A stretch of DNA of 64,000 nt, from assembly GCA_907163375.1 (NCBI GenBank), contig CAJQUW010011286.1:42136-106135 (forward strand). The letters run 5' to 3'. The position numbers and the translations under genes are program-made. Source of the DNA: Prostheceraeus crozeri (lineage: Eukaryota > Platyhelminthes > Polycladida > Euryleptidae). This document shows, piece by piece, positions 20,603-36,700 of this stretch. The notes below the pieces were generated by a model. It was not told the origin of the DNA. It saw nothing but the letters and a program-made list of their open reading frames with translations, and made no database searches. Each line of letters opens with the position of its first letter. Positions within the stretch are counted from its first letter, which is position 1.

Positions 20603-21854
20603 CCCTCACTGCAACAATGGTGACACTGTGGTCCTTCACTGCAACAATGATGACACTGTGGTCCTTCACTGCAACAATGATGACACTGTGGTCCTTCACT
20701 GCAACAATGATGACACTGTGGTCCTTCACTGCAACAATGATGACACTGTGGTCCTTCACTGCACCAATGATGACACTGTGGTCCTTCACTGCAACAATGA
20801 TGACACTGTGGTCTTTCACTGCAACAATGATGGCACTGTGGTCCCTCACTTCAGCAATGATGACACTGTGGTCCTTCACTCCAACAATGATGACACTGTG
20901 GTCCTTCACTGCAACAATGATGACACTGTGGTCCTTCACTGCACCAATGATGACACTGTGGTCCTTCACTGCAACAATGATGACACTGTGGTTCGTCACT
21001 GCACCAATGATGACACTGAGGTCCTTCACTGCACCAATGATGACACTGTGGTCCCTCACTGCACCAATGATGACACTGTGGTCCTTCACCGCACCAATGA
21101 TGACACTGTGGTCCTTCACTGCAACAATGATGACACTGTGGTCCCTCACTGCACCAATGATGACACTGAGGTCCTGCACTGCACCAATGATGACAATGTG
21201 GTCCTCACTGCACCAATGATGACACTGTGGTCCTTCACTGCAACAATGATGACACTGTGGTCCTTCACTGCACCAATGATGACACTGTGGTCCTTCACTG
21301 CATCAATGATGACACTGTGGTCCTTCACTGCAACAATGATGACACTGTGGTCTCTCACTGCAACAATGATGACACTGTGGTCCCTCACTGCACCAATGAT
21401 GACACTGTGGTCCTTCACTGCACCAATGATGACACTGAGGTCCTTCACTGCACCAATGATGACAATGTGGTCCTTCACTGCACCAATGATGACACTGTGG
21501 TCTCTCACTGCACCAATGATGGCACTGTGGTCCTTCACTGCAACAATGATGACATTGTGGTCCTTCACTGCACCAATGATGACACTGAGGTCCTTCACTG
21601 CAACAATGAAGACACTGTGGTCCCTCACTGCAACAATGATGACACTGTGGTCCTTCACTGCAACAATGATGACACTGTGGTCCTTCACTGCAACAATGAT
21701 GACACTGTGGTCCTTCACTGCAACAATGATGACACTGTGGTCCTTCACTGCAACAATGATGACACTGTGATCCTTCACTGCAACAATGATGACACTGTGG
21801 TCCCTCACTGCAACAATGATGACACTGTGGTCCTTCACTGCAACAATGATGACA

Positions 21855-22790
21855 CTGCGGTCCTTCACTGCAACAATGATGACACTGGTCCCTCACTGCA
21901 CCAATGATGACACTGTGAACCCTCACTGCACCAATGATGACACTGAGGTCCTTCACTGCACCAATGATGACACTGTGAACCCTCACCGCACCAATGATGA
22001 CACTGTGGTCCTTCACTGCAACAATGATGACACTGTGGTCCCTCACTGCACCAATGATGACACTGTGGTCCTTCACTGCAACAATGATGACACTGTGGTC
22101 CTTCACTGCAACAATGATGACACTGTGGTCCTTCACTGCACCAATGATGACACTGTGGTCCTTCACTGCAACAATGATGACACTGTGGTCCTTCACTGCA
22201 ACAATGATGACACTGTGGTCCTTCACTGCACCAATGATGACACTGTGGTCCTTCACTGCACCAATGATGACACTGTGGTCTCTCACTGCACCAATGATGA
22301 CACTGAGGTCCTTCACTGCACCAATGATGACACTGTGAACCCTCACTGCTACAATGATGACACTGTGGTCCTTCACTGCACCAATGATGACACTGTGGTC
22401 CTTCACTGCAACAATGATGACACTGTGGTCCCTCACTTCAGCAATGATGACACTGTGGTCCTTCACTGCAACAATGATGACACTGTGGTCCTTCACTGCA
22501 ACAATGATGACACTGTGGTCCTTCACTGCACCAATGATGACACTGTGGTCCTTCACTGCAACAATGATGACACTGTGGTCCCTCACTTCAGCAATGATGA
22601 CACTGTGGTCCTTCACTGCAACAATGATGACACTGTGGTCCTTCACTGCAACAATGATGACACTGTGGTCCTTCACTGCACCAATGATGACACTGTGGTC
22701 CTTCACTGCAACAATGATGACACTGTGGTTCCTCACTGCACCAATGATGGCACTGAGGTCCTTCACTGCACCAATGATGACACTGTGGTC
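21855..22790. repeat. array segment duplicated 8,118 bp downstream at about 29,971-30,908
   Basis: Rare variants match in the same order in both places: CTGCGGTCC, two TGTGAACCCTC units with CACCGCACC in the second, GCTACAATG, two CACTTCAGC units, and GGTTCCTCAC followed by ATGGCACTGAGG. The spacing is 8,118 bp except at the left end, where the left copy has a 2-bp deletion near 21,885. This is a long-range duplication inside the array. Confidence 0.7.
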
Positions 22791-24720
22791 CCTCACTGCA
22801 CCAATGATGACACTGTGGTCCTTCACTGCAACAATGATGACACTGTGGTCCTTCACTGCAACAATGATGACACTGTGGTCCCTCACTGCACCAATGATGA
22901 CACTGAGGTCCTTCACTGCACCAATGATGACAATGTGGTCCCTCACTGCACCAATGATGACACTGTGGTCCTTCACTGCAACAATGATGACACTGTGGTC
23001 CTTCACTGCACCAATGATGACACTGTGGTCCTTCACTGCATCAATGATGACACTGTGGTCCTTCACTGCAACAATGATGACACTGTGGTCCTTCACTGCA
23101 ACAATGATGACACTGTGGTCCCTCACTGCACCAATGATGACACTGTGGTCCTTCACTGCACCAATGATGACACTGAGGTCCTTCACTGCACCAATGATGA
23201 CAATGTGGTCCTTCACTGCACCAATGATGACACTGTGGTCTCTCACTGCACCAATGATGGCACTGTGGTCCTTCACTGCAACAATGAAGACACTGTGGTC
23301 CCTCACTGCAACAATGATGACACTGTGGTCCTTCACTGCAACAATGATGACACTGTGGTCCTTCACTGCAACAATGATGACACTGTGGTCCTTCACTGCA
23401 ACAATGATAACACTGTGGTCCTTCACTGCAACAATGATGACACTGTGATCTCTCACTGCAACAATGATGACACTGTGGTCCCTCACTGCAACAATGATGA
23501 CACTGTGGTCCTTCACTGCAACAATGATGACATTGTGGTCCTTCACTGCAACAATGATGACAATGTGGTCCCTCACTGCACCAATGATGACACTGTGAAC
23601 CCTCACTGCACCAATGATGACACTGAGGTCCTTCACTGCACCAATGATGACACTGTGAACCCTCACTGCACCAATGATGACACTGTGGTCCTTCACTGCA
23701 ACAATGATGACACTGTGGTCCCTCACTGCACCAATGATGACACTGTGGTCCTTCACTGCAACAATGATGACACTGTGGTCCTTCACTGCAACAATGATGA
23801 CACTGTGGTCCTTCACTGCACCAATGATGACACTGTGGTCCTTCACTGATACAATGATGACACTGTGGTCCTTCACTGCAACAATGATGACACTGTGGTC
23901 CTTCACTGCAACAATGATGACACTGTGGTCCTTCACTGCACCAATGATGACACTGTGGTCCCTCACTGCACCAATGATGACACTGAGGTCCTTCACTGCA
24001 CCAATGATGACACTGTGGTCCCTCACTGCACCAATGATGACACTGTGGTCCTGCACTGCAACAATGATGACACTGTGGTCCTCACTGCACCAATGATGAC
24101 ACTGTGGTCCTTCACTGCAACAATGATGACACTGTGGTTCTTCACTGCACCAATGATGACACTGTGGTCCTTCACTGCACCAATGATGACACTGTGGTCC
24201 TTCACTGCACCAATGATGATACTGTGGTCCTTCACTGCATCAATGATGACACTGTGGTCCTTCACTGCAACAATGATGACACTGTGGTCCCTCACTGCAA
24301 CAATGATGACACTGAGGTCCTTCACTGCACCAATGATGACACTGTGGTCCTTCACTGCACCAATGATGACACTGTGGTCCTTCACTGCACCAATGATGAC
24401 ACTGTGTTCCTTCACTGCAACAATGATGACACTGTGGTCCCTCACTGCACCAATGATGACACTGTGGTCCTTCACTGCAACAATGATGACACTGTGGTCC
24501 TTCACTGCACCAATGATGACACTGTGGTCTCTCACTGCAACAATGATGACACTGTGGTCCTTCACTGCACCAATGATGACACTGTGGTCTCTCACTGCAC
24601 CAATGATGATACTGTGGTCACTCACTGCACAATGATGACACTGTGGTCCTCACTGCAACAATGATGACACTGTGGTCACTCACTGCACCAATGATGACAC
24701 TGTGGTCATTCACTGCACCA

Positions 24721-27700
24721 ATATGACACTGTGGTCCTCCAATGCAACAATGATGACACTGTGGTCCTTCACTGCACCAATGATGACAATGTGGTCCGTC
24801 ACTGCACCAATGATGACACTGTTGTCCTCACTGCAGCAATGATGACACTGTGGTCCATCACTGCAACAATGATGACACTGAGGTCCTTCACTGCACCAAT
24901 GATGACACTGTGGTCCCTCACTGCACCAATGATGACACTGTGGTCCTTCACTGCAACAATGATGACACTGTGGTCCTTCACTGCAACAATGATGACACTG
25001 TGGTCCTTCACTGCAACAATGATGACACTGTGGTCCTTCACTGCAACAATGATGACACTGTGGTCCTTCACTGCAACAATGATGACACTGAGGTCCTTCA
25101 CTGCACCAATGATGACACAGTGGTCTTCACTGCAACAATGATGACACTGTGGTCCCTCACTGCTTTAATGATGACACCGAGGTCCTTCACTGCACCAATG
25201 ATGACACTGTGGTCCCTCACTGCACCAATGATGACACTGTGGTCCCTCACTGCTTTAATGATGACACCGAGGTCCTTCACTGCACCAATGATGACACTGT
25301 GGTCCTTCACTGCAACAATGATGACACTGTGGTCCCTCACTTCAGCAATGATGACACTGTGGTCCTTCACTGCAACAATGATGACACTGTGGTCCTTCAC
25401 TGCAACAATGATGACACTGTGGTCCTTCACTGCACCAATGATGACACTGTGGTCCTTCACTGCAACAATGATGACACTGTGGTCACTCACTGCACCAATG
25501 ATGACACTGAGGTCCTTCACTGCACCAATGATGACACTGTGGTCCCTCACTGCACCAATGATGACACTGTGGTCCTTCACTGCACCAATGATGACACTGT
25601 GGTCCTTCACTGCAACAATGATGACACTGTGGTCCCTCACTGCACCAATGATGACACTGAGGTCCTTCACTGCACCAATGATGACAATGTGGTCCCTCAC
25701 TGCACCAATGATGACACTGTGGTCCTTCACTGCAACAATGATGACACTGTGGTCCTTCACTGCACCAATGATGACACTGTGGTCCTTCACTGCATCAATG
25801 ATGACACTGTGGTCCTTCACTGCAACAATGATGACACTGTGGTCTCTCACTGCAACAATGATGACACTGTGGTCCCTCACTGCACCAATGATGACACTGT
25901 GGTCCTTCACTGCACCAATGATGACACTGAGGTCCTTCACTGCACCAATGATGACAATGTGGTCCTTCACTGCACCAATGATGACACTGTGGTCTCTCAC
26001 TGCACCAATGATGGCACTGTGGTCCTTCACTGCAACAATGAAGACACTGTGGTCCCTCACTGCAACAATGATGACACTGTGGAACTTCACTGCAACAATG
26101 ATGACACTGTGGTCCTTCACTGCAACAATGATGACACTGTGGTCCTTCACTGCAACAATGATAACACTGTGGTCCTTCACTGCAACAATGATGACACTGT
26201 GATCTCTCACTGCAACAATGATGACACTGTGGTCCCTCACTGCAACAATGATGACACTGTGGTCCTTCACTGCAACAATGATGACATTGTGGTCCTTCAC
26301 TGCAACAATGATGACAATGTGGTCCTCACTGCACCAATGATGACACTGTGAACCCTCACTGCACCAATGATGACACTGAGGTCCTTCACTGCACCAATGA
26401 TGACACTGTGAACCCTCACTGCACCAATGATGACACTGTGGTCCTTCACTGCAACAATGATGACACTGTGGTCCCTCACTGCACCAATGATGACACTGTG
26501 GTCCTTCACTGCAACAATGATGACACTGTGGTCCTTCACTGCAACAATGATGACACTGTGGTCCTTCACTGCACCAATGATGACACTGTGGTCCTTCACT
26601 GATACAATGATGACACTGTGGTCCTTCACTGCAACAATGATGACACTGTGGTCCTTCACTGCAACAATGATGACACTGTGGTCCTTCACTGCACCAATGA
26701 TGACACTGTGGTCCTCTCTGCACCAATGATGACACTGAGGTCCTTCACTGCACCAATGATGACACTGTGAACCCTCACTGCACCAATGATGACACTGTGG
26801 TCTTTCACTGCAACAATGATGACACTGTGGTCCCTCACTGCACCAATGATGACACTGTGGTCCTTCACTGCAACAATGATGACACTGTGGTTCTTCACTG
26901 CACCAATGATGACACTGTGGTCCTTCACTGCACCAATGATGACACTGTGGTCCTTCACTGCACCAATGATGATACTGTGGTCCTTCACTGCATCAATGAT
27001 GACACTGTGGTCCTTCACTGCAACAATGATGACACTGTGAATCATCACTGCAACAATGATGACACTGAGGTCCTTCACTGCACCAATGATGACACTGTGG
27101 TCCTTCACTGCACCAATGATGACACTGTGGTCCTTCACTGCACCAATGATGACACTGTGTTCCTTCACTGCAACAATGATGACACTGTGGTCCCTCACTG
27201 CACCAATGATGACACTGTGGTCCTTCACTGCAACAATGATGACACTGTGGTCCTTCACTGCACCAATGATGACACTGTGGTCTCTCACTGCAACAATGAT
27301 GACACTGTGGTCCTTCACTGCACCAATGATGACACTGTGGTCTCTCACTGCACCAATGATGATACTGTGGTCCCTCACTGCAACAATGATGACACTGTGG
27401 TCCCTCACTGCAACAATGATGACACTGTGGTCCCTCACTGCACCAATGATGACACTGTGGTCCTTCACTGCACCAATATGACACTGTGGTCCTCCAATGC
27501 AACAATGATGACACTGTGGTCCTTCACTGCACCAATGATGACAATGTGGTCCTTCACTGCACCAATGATGACACTGTTGTCCCTCACTGCAGCAATGATG
27601 ACACTGTGGTCCATCACTGCAACAATGATGACACTGAGGTCCTTCACTGCACCAATGATGACACTGTGGTCCTCACTGCACCAATGATGACACTGTGGTC

Positions 27701-30700
27701 CTTCACTGCAACAATGATGACACTGTGGTCCTTCACTGCAACAATGATGACACTGTGGTCCTTCACTGCAACAATGATGACACTGTGGTCCTTCACTGCA
27801 ACAATGATGACACTGTGGTCCTTCACTGCAACAATGATGACACTGAGGTCCTTCACTGCACCAATGATGACACTGTGGTCCCTCACTGCACCAATGATGA
27901 CACTGTGGTCCCTCACTGCTTTAATGATGACACCGAGGTCCTTCACTGCACCAATGATGACACTGTGGTCCCTCACTGCACCAATGATGACACTGTGGTC
28001 TTTCACTGCAACAATGATGACACTGAGGTCCTTCACTGCAACAATGATGACACTGTGGTCCTTCACTGCAACAATGATGACACTGAGGTCCTTCACTGCA
28101 ACAATGATGACACTGTGGTCCATCACTGCACCAATGATGACACTGTGGTCCTTCACTGCAACAATGATGACAATGTGGTCCCTCACTGCAACAATGATGA
28201 CACTGTGGTCCCTCACTGCTTCAATGATGACACTGAGGTCCTTTACTGCACCAATGATGACACTGTGGTCCCTCACTGCACCAATGATGACACTGAGGTC
28301 CTTCATTGCAACAATGGTGACACTGAGGTCCTTCACTGCACCAATGATGACACTGTGGTCTCTAACTGCACCAATGATGACACTGTGAACCCTCACATCA
28401 CCAATGATGACACTGTGGTCCTTCACTGCAACAATGATGACACTGTGGTCCTTCACTGCAACAATGATGACACTGTGGTCCTTCACTGCAACAATGATGA
28501 CACTGTGGTCCTTCACTGCAACAATGATGACACTGTGATCCTTCACTGCAACAATGATGACACTGTGGTCCCTCACTGCACCAATGATGACACTGTGGTC
28601 CTTCACTGCACCAATATGACACTGTGGTCCTCCAATGCAACAATGATGACACTGTGGTCCTTCACTGCACCAATGATGACAATGTGGTCCTTCACTGCAC
28701 CAATGATGACACTGTTGTCCCTCACTGCAGCAATGATGACACTGTGGTCCATCACTGCAACAATGATGACACTGAGGTCCTTCACTGCACCAATGATGAC
28801 ACTGTGGTCCTTCACTGCACCAATGATGACACTGTGGTCCTTCACTGCAACAATGATGACACTGTGGTCCTTCACTGCAACAATGATGACACTGTGGTCC
28901 TTCACTGCAACAATGATGACACTGTGGTCCTTCACTGCAACAATGATGACACTGTGGTCCTTCACTGCAACAATGATGACACTGAGGTCCTTCACTGCAC
29001 CAATGATGACACTGTGGTCCCTCACTGCACCAATGATGACACTGTGGTCCCTCACTGCTTTAATGATGACACCGAGGTCCTTCACTGCACCAATGATGAC
29101 ACTGTGGTCCCTCACTGCACCAATGATGACACTGTGGTCTTTCACTGCAACAATGATGACACTGAGGTCCTTCACTGCAACAATGATGACACTGTGGTCC
29201 TTCACTGCAACAATGATGACACTGAGGTCCTTCACTGCAACAATGATGACACTGTGGTCCATCACTGCACCAATGATGACACTGTGGTCCTTCACTGCAA
29301 CAATGATGACAATGTGGTCCCTCACTGCAACAATGATGACACTGTGGTCCCTCACTGCTTCAATGATGACACTGAGGTCCTTCACTGCACCAATGATGAC
29401 ACTGTGGTCCCTCACTGCACCAATGATGACACTGAGGTCCTTCATTGCAACAATGGTGACACTGTGGTCCTTCACTGCACCAATGATGACACTGTGGTCT
29501 CTAACTGCACCAATGATGACACTGTGAACCCTCACATCACCAATGATGACACTGTGGTCCTTCACTGCAACAATGATGACACTGTGGTCCTTCACTGCAA
29601 CAATGATGACACTGTGGTCCTTCACTGCAACAATGATGACACTGTGGTCTCTCACTGCACCAATGATGGCACTGTGGTCCTTCACTGCAACAATGATGAC
29701 ACTGTGGTCCTTCACTGCACAATGATGACACTGAGGTCCTTCACTGCAACAATGAAGACACTGTGGTCCCTCACTGCAACAATGATGACACTGTGGTCCT
29801 TCACTGCAACAATGATGACACTGTGGTCCTTCACTGCAACAATGATGACACTGTGGTCCTTCACTGCAACAATGATGACACTGTGATCCTTCACTGCAAC
29901 AATGATGACACTGTGGTCCCTCACTGCAACAATGATGACACTGTGGTCCTTCACTGCAACAATGATGACACTGCGGTCCTTCACTGCAACAATGATGACA
30001 ATGTGGTCCCTCACTGCACCAATGATGACACTGTGAACCCTCACTGCACCAATGATGACACTGAGGTCCTTCACTGCACCAATGATGACACTGTGAACCC
30101 TCACCGCACCAATGATGACACTGTGGTCCTTCACTGCAACAATGATGACACTGTGGTCCCTCACTGCACCAATGATGACACTGTGGTCCTTCACTGCAAC
30201 AATGATGACACTGTGGTCCTTCACTGCAACAATGATGACACTGTGGTCCTTCACTGCACCAATGATGACACTGTGGTCCTTCACTGCAACAATGATGACA
30301 CTGTGGTCCTTCACTGCAACAATGATGACACTGTGGTCCTTCACTGCACCAATGATGACACTGTGGTCCTTCACTGCACCAATGATGACACTGTGGTCTC
30401 TCACTGCACCAATGATGACACTGAGGTCCTTCACTGCACCAATGATGACACTGTGAACCCTCACTGCTACAATGATGACACTGTGGTCCTTCACTGCACC
30501 AATGATGACACTGTGGTCCTTCACTGCAACAATGATGACACTGTGGTCCCTCACTTCAGCAATGATGACACTGTGGTCCTTCACTGCAACAATGATGACA
30601 CTGTGGTCCTTCACTGCAACAATGATGACACTGTGGTCCTTCACTGCACCAATGATGACACTGTGGTCCTTCACTGCAACAATGATGACACTGTGGTCCC

Positions 30701-33700
30701 TCACTTCAGCAATGATGACACTGTGGTCCTTCACTGCAACAATGATGACACTGTGGTCCTTCACTGCAACAATGATGACACTGTGGTCCTTCACTGCACC
30801 AATGATGACACTGTGGTCCTTCACTGCAACAATGATGACACTGTGGTTCCTCACTGCACCAATGATGGCACTGAGGTCCTTCACTGCACCAATGATGACA
30901 CTGTGGTCCCTCACTGCACCAATGATGACACTGTGGTCCTTCACTGCACCAATGATGACACTGTGGTCCTTCACTGCAACAATGATGACACTGTGGTCCA
31001 TCACTGCACCAATGATGACACTGTGATCCATCACAGCACCAATGATGACAATGTGGTCCCTCACTGCACCAATGATGACACTGTGGTCCTTCACTGCAAC
31101 AATGATGACACTGTGGTCCTTCACTGCACCAATGATGACACTGTGGTCCTTCACTGCATCAATGATGACACTGTGGTCCTTCACTGCAACAATGATGACA
31201 CTGTGGTCTCTCACTGCAACAATGATGACACTGTGGTCCTCACTGCACCAATGATGACACTGTGGTCCTTCACTGCACCAATGATGACACTGAGGTCCTT
31301 CACTGCACCAATGATGACAATGTGGTCCTTCACTGCACCAATGATGACACTGTGGTCTCTCACTGCACCAATGATGGCACTGTGGTCCTTCACTGCAACA
31401 ATGAAGACACTGTGGTCCCTCACTGCAACAATGATGACACTGTGGAACTTCACTGCAACAATGATGACACTGTGGTCCTTCACTGCAACAATGATGACAC
31501 TGTGGTCCTTCACTGCAACAATGATAACACTGTGGTCCTTCACTGCAACAATGATGACACTGTGATCTCTCACTGCAACAATGATGACACTGTGGTCCCT
31601 CACTGCAACAATGATGACACTGTGGTCCTTCACTGCAACAATGATGACATTGTGGTCCTTCACTGCAACAATGATGACAATGTGGTCCTCACTGCACCAA
31701 TGATGACACTGTGAACCCTCACTGCACCAATGATGACACTGAGGTCCTTCACTGCACCAATGATGACACTGTGAACCCTCACTGCACCAATGATGACACT
31801 GTGGTCCTTCACTGCAACAATGATGACACTGTGGTCCCTCACTGCACCAATGATGACACTGTGGTCCTTCACTGCAACAATGATGACACTGTGGTCCTTC
31901 ACTGCAACAATGATGACACTGTGGTCCTTCACTGCACCAATGATGACACTGTGGTCCTTCACTGATACAATGATGACACTGTGGTCCTTCACTGCAACAA
32001 TGATGACACTGTGGTCCTTCACTGCAACAATGATGACACTGTGGTCCTTCACTGCACCAATGATGACACTGTGGTCCCTCACTGCACCAATGATGACACT
32101 GAGGTCCTTCACTGCACCAATGATGACACTGTGAACCCTCACTGCACCAATGATGACACTGTGGTCTTTCACTGCAACAATGATGACACTGTGGTCCCTC
32201 ACTGCACCAATGATGACACTGTGGTCCTTCACTGCAACAATGATGACACTGTGGTTCTTCACTGCACCAATGATGACACTGTGGTCCTTCACTGCACCAA
32301 TGATGACACTATGGTCCTTCACTGCACCAATGATGAAACTGTGGTCCTTCACTGCACCAATGATGACACTGAGGTCCTTCACTGCAACAATGATGACACT
32401 GTGAATCATCACTGCAACAATGATGACACTGAGGTCCTTCACTGCAACAATGATGACACTGTGGTCCTTCACTGCACCAATGATGACAATGTGGTCCTTC
32501 ACTGCACCAATGATGACACTGTGGTCCTTCACTGCAACAATGATGACACTGTGGTCCCTCACTGCACCAATGATGACACTGTGGTCCTTCACTGCAACAA
32601 TGATGACACTGTGGTCCTTCACTGCACCAATGATGACACTGTGGTCTCTCACTGCAACAATGATGACACTGTGGTCCTTCACTGCACCAATGATGACACT
32701 GTGGTCTCTCACTGAACCAATGATGATACTGTGGTCCACTGCAACAATGATGACACTGTGGTCCCTCACTGCAACAATGATGACACTGTGGTCCCTCACT
32801 GCACCAATGATGACACTGTGGTCCTTCACTGCACCAATATGACACTGTGGTCCTCCAATGCAACAATGATGACACTGTGGTCCTTCACTGCACCAATGAT
32901 GACAATGTGGTCCTTCACTGCACCAATGATGACACTGTTGTCCCTCACTGCAGCAATGATGACACTGTGGTCCATCACTGCAACAATGATGACACTGAGG
33001 TCCTTCACTGCACCAATGATGACACTGTGGTCCCTCACTGCACCAATGATGACACTGTGGTCCTTCACTGCAACAATGATGACACTGTGGTCCTTCACTG
33101 CAACAATGATGACACTGTGGTCCTTCACTGCAACAATGATGACACTGTGGTCCTTCACTGCAACAATGATGACACTGTGGTCCTTCACTGCAACAATGAT
33201 GACACTGAGGTCCTTCACTGCACCAATGATGACACTGTGGTCCCTCACTGCACCAATGATGACACTGTGGTCCCTCACTGCTTTAATGATGACACCGAGG
33301 TCCTTCACTGCACCAATGATGACACTGTGGTCCCTCACTGCACCAATGATGACACTGTGGTCTGTCACTGCAACAATGATGACACTGAGGTCCTTCACTG
33401 CAACAATGATGACACTGTGGTCCTTCACTGCAACAATGATGACACTGAGGTCCTTCACTGCAACAATGATGACACTGTGGTCCATCACTGCACCAATGAT
33501 GACACTGTGGTCCTTCACTGCAGCAATGATGACAATGTGGTCCCTCACTGCAACAATGATGACACTGTGGTCCCTCACTGCTTCAATGATGACACTGAGG
33601 TCCTTTACTGCACCAATGATGACACTGTGGTCCCTCACTGCACCAATGATGACACTGAGGTCCTTCATTGCAACAATGGTGACACTGAGGTCCTTCACTG

Positions 33701-36700
33701 CACCAATGATGACACTGTGGTCTCTAACTGCACCAATGATGACACTGTGAACCCTCACATCACCAATGATGACACTGTGGTCCTTCACTGCAACAATGAT
33801 GACACTGTGGTCCTTCACTGCAACAATGATGACACTGTGGTCCTTCACTGCAACAATGATGACACTGTGGTCTCTCACTGCACCAATGATGGCACTGTGG
33901 TCCTTCACTGCAACAATGATGACACTGTGGTCCTTCACTGCACCAATGATGACACTGAGGTCCTTCACTGCAACAATGAAGACACTGTGGTCCCTCACTG
34001 CAACAATGATGACACTGTGGTCCTTCACTGCAACAATGATGACACTGTGGTCCTTCACTGCAACAATGATGACACTGTGGTCCTTCACTGCAACAATGAT
34101 GACACTGTGGTCCTTCACTGCAACAATGATGACACTGTGATCCTTCACTGCAACAATGATGACACTGTGGTCCCTCACTGCACCAATGATGACACTGTGG
34201 TCCTTCACTGCACCAATATGACACTGTGGTCCTCCAATGCAACAATGATGACACTGTGGTCCTTCACTGCACCAATGATGACAATGTGGTCCTTCACTGC
34301 ACCAATGATGACACTGTTGTCCCTCACTGCAGCAATGATGACACTGTGGTCCATCACTGCAACAATGATGACACTGAGGTCCTTCACTGCACCAATGATG
34401 ACACTGTGGTCCCTCACTGCACCAATGATGACACTGTGGTCCTTCACTGCAACAATGATGACACTGTGGTCCTTCACTGCAACAATGATGACACTGTGGT
34501 CCTTCACTGCAACAATGATGACACTGTGGTCCTTCACTGCAACAATGATGACACTGTGGTCCTTCACTGCAACAATGATGACACTGAGGTCCTTCACTGC
34601 ACCAATGATGACACTGTGGTCCCTCACTGCACCAATGATGACACTGTGGTCCCTCACTGCTTTAATGATGACACCGAGGTCCTTCACTGCACCAATGATG
34701 ACACTGTGGTCCCTCACTGCACCAATGATGACACTGTGGTCTTTCACTGCAACAATGATGACACTGAGGTCCTTCACTGCAACAATGATGACACTGTGGT
34801 CCTTCACTGCAACAATGATGACACTGAGGTCCTTCACTGCAACAATGATGACACTGTGGTCCATCACTGCACCAATGATGACACTGTGGTCCTTCACTGC
34901 AACAATGATGACAATGTGGTCCTCACTGCAACAATGATGACACTGTGGTCCCTCACTGCTTCAATGATGCCACAGAGGTCCTTCACTGCACCAATGATGA
35001 CACTGTGGTCCCTCACTGCACCAATGATGACACTGAGGTCCTTCACTGCAACAATGGTGACACTGTGGTCCTTCACTGCACCAATGATGACACTGTGGTC
35101 TCTCACTGCACCAATGATGACACTGTGGTCCCTCACTGCACCAATGATGACACTGTGGTCCCTCACTGCAACAATGATGACACTGTGGTCCTTCACTGCA
35201 ACAATGATGACACTGTGGTCCTTCACTGCAACAATGATGACACTGTGGTCTCTCACTGCACCAATGATGGCACTGTGGTCCTTCACTGCAACAATGATGA
35301 CACTGTGGTCCTTCACTGCACCAATGATGACACTGAGGTCCTTCACTGCAACAATGAAGACACTGTGGTCCCTCACTGCAACAATGATGACACTGTGGTC
35401 CTTTACTGCAACAATGATGACACTGTGGTCCTTCACTGCAACAATGATGACACTGTGGTCCTTCACTGCAACAATGATGACACTGTGGTCCTTCACTGCA
35501 ACAATGATGACACTGTGATCCTTCACTGCAACAATGATGACACTGTGGTCCCTCACTGCAACAATGATGACACTGTGGTCCTTCACTGCACCAATGATGA
35601 CACTGTGGTCCTTCACTGCAACAATGATGACACTGTGGTCCTTCACTGCAACAATGATGACACTGTGGTCCTTCACTGCAACAATGATGACACTGTGGTC
35701 CTTCACTGCAACAATGATGACACTGAGGTCCTTCACTGCACCAATGATGACACTGTGGTCCCTCACTGCACCAATGATGACACTGTGGTCCCTCACTGCT
35801 TTAATGATGACACCGAGGTCCTTCACTGCACCAATGATGACACTGTGGTCCCTCACTGCACCAATGATGACACTGTGGTCTTTCACTGCAACAATGATGA
35901 CACTGAGGTCCTTCACTGCAACAATGATGACACTGTGGTCCTTCACTGCAACAATGATGACACTGAGGTCCTTCACTGCAACAATGATGACACTGTGGTC
36001 CATCACTGCACCAATGATGACACTGTGGTCCTTCACTGCAACAATGATGACAATGTGGTCCCTCACTGCAACAATGATGACACTGTGGTCCCTCACTGCT
36101 TCAATGATGACACTGAGGTCCTTCACTGCACCAATGATGACACTGTGGTCCCTCACTGCACCAATGATGACACTGAGGTCCTTCATTGCAACAATGGTGA
36201 CACTGTGGTCCTTCACTGCACCAATGATGACACTGTGGTCTCTAACTGCACCAATGATGACACTGAGGTCCTTCACTGCACCAATGATGACACTGTGAAC
36301 CCTCACATCACCAATGATGACACTGTGGTCCTTCACTGCAACAATGATGACACTGTGGTCCTTCACTGCAACAATGATGACACTGTGGTCTCTCACTGCA
36401 CCAATGATGACACTGAGGTCCTTCACTGCACCAATGATGACAATGTGGTCCTTCACTGCACCAATGATGACACTGTTGTCCCTCACTGCAGCAATGATGG
36501 CACTGTGGTCCATCACTGCAACAATGATGACACTGAGGTCCTTCACTGCACCAATGATGACACTGTGGTCCCTCACTGCACCAATGATGACACTGTGGTC
36601 CTTCACTGCAACAATGATGACACTGTGGTCCTTCACTGCAACAATGATGACACTGTGGTCCTTCACTGCAACAATGATGACACTGTGGTCCTTCACTGCA

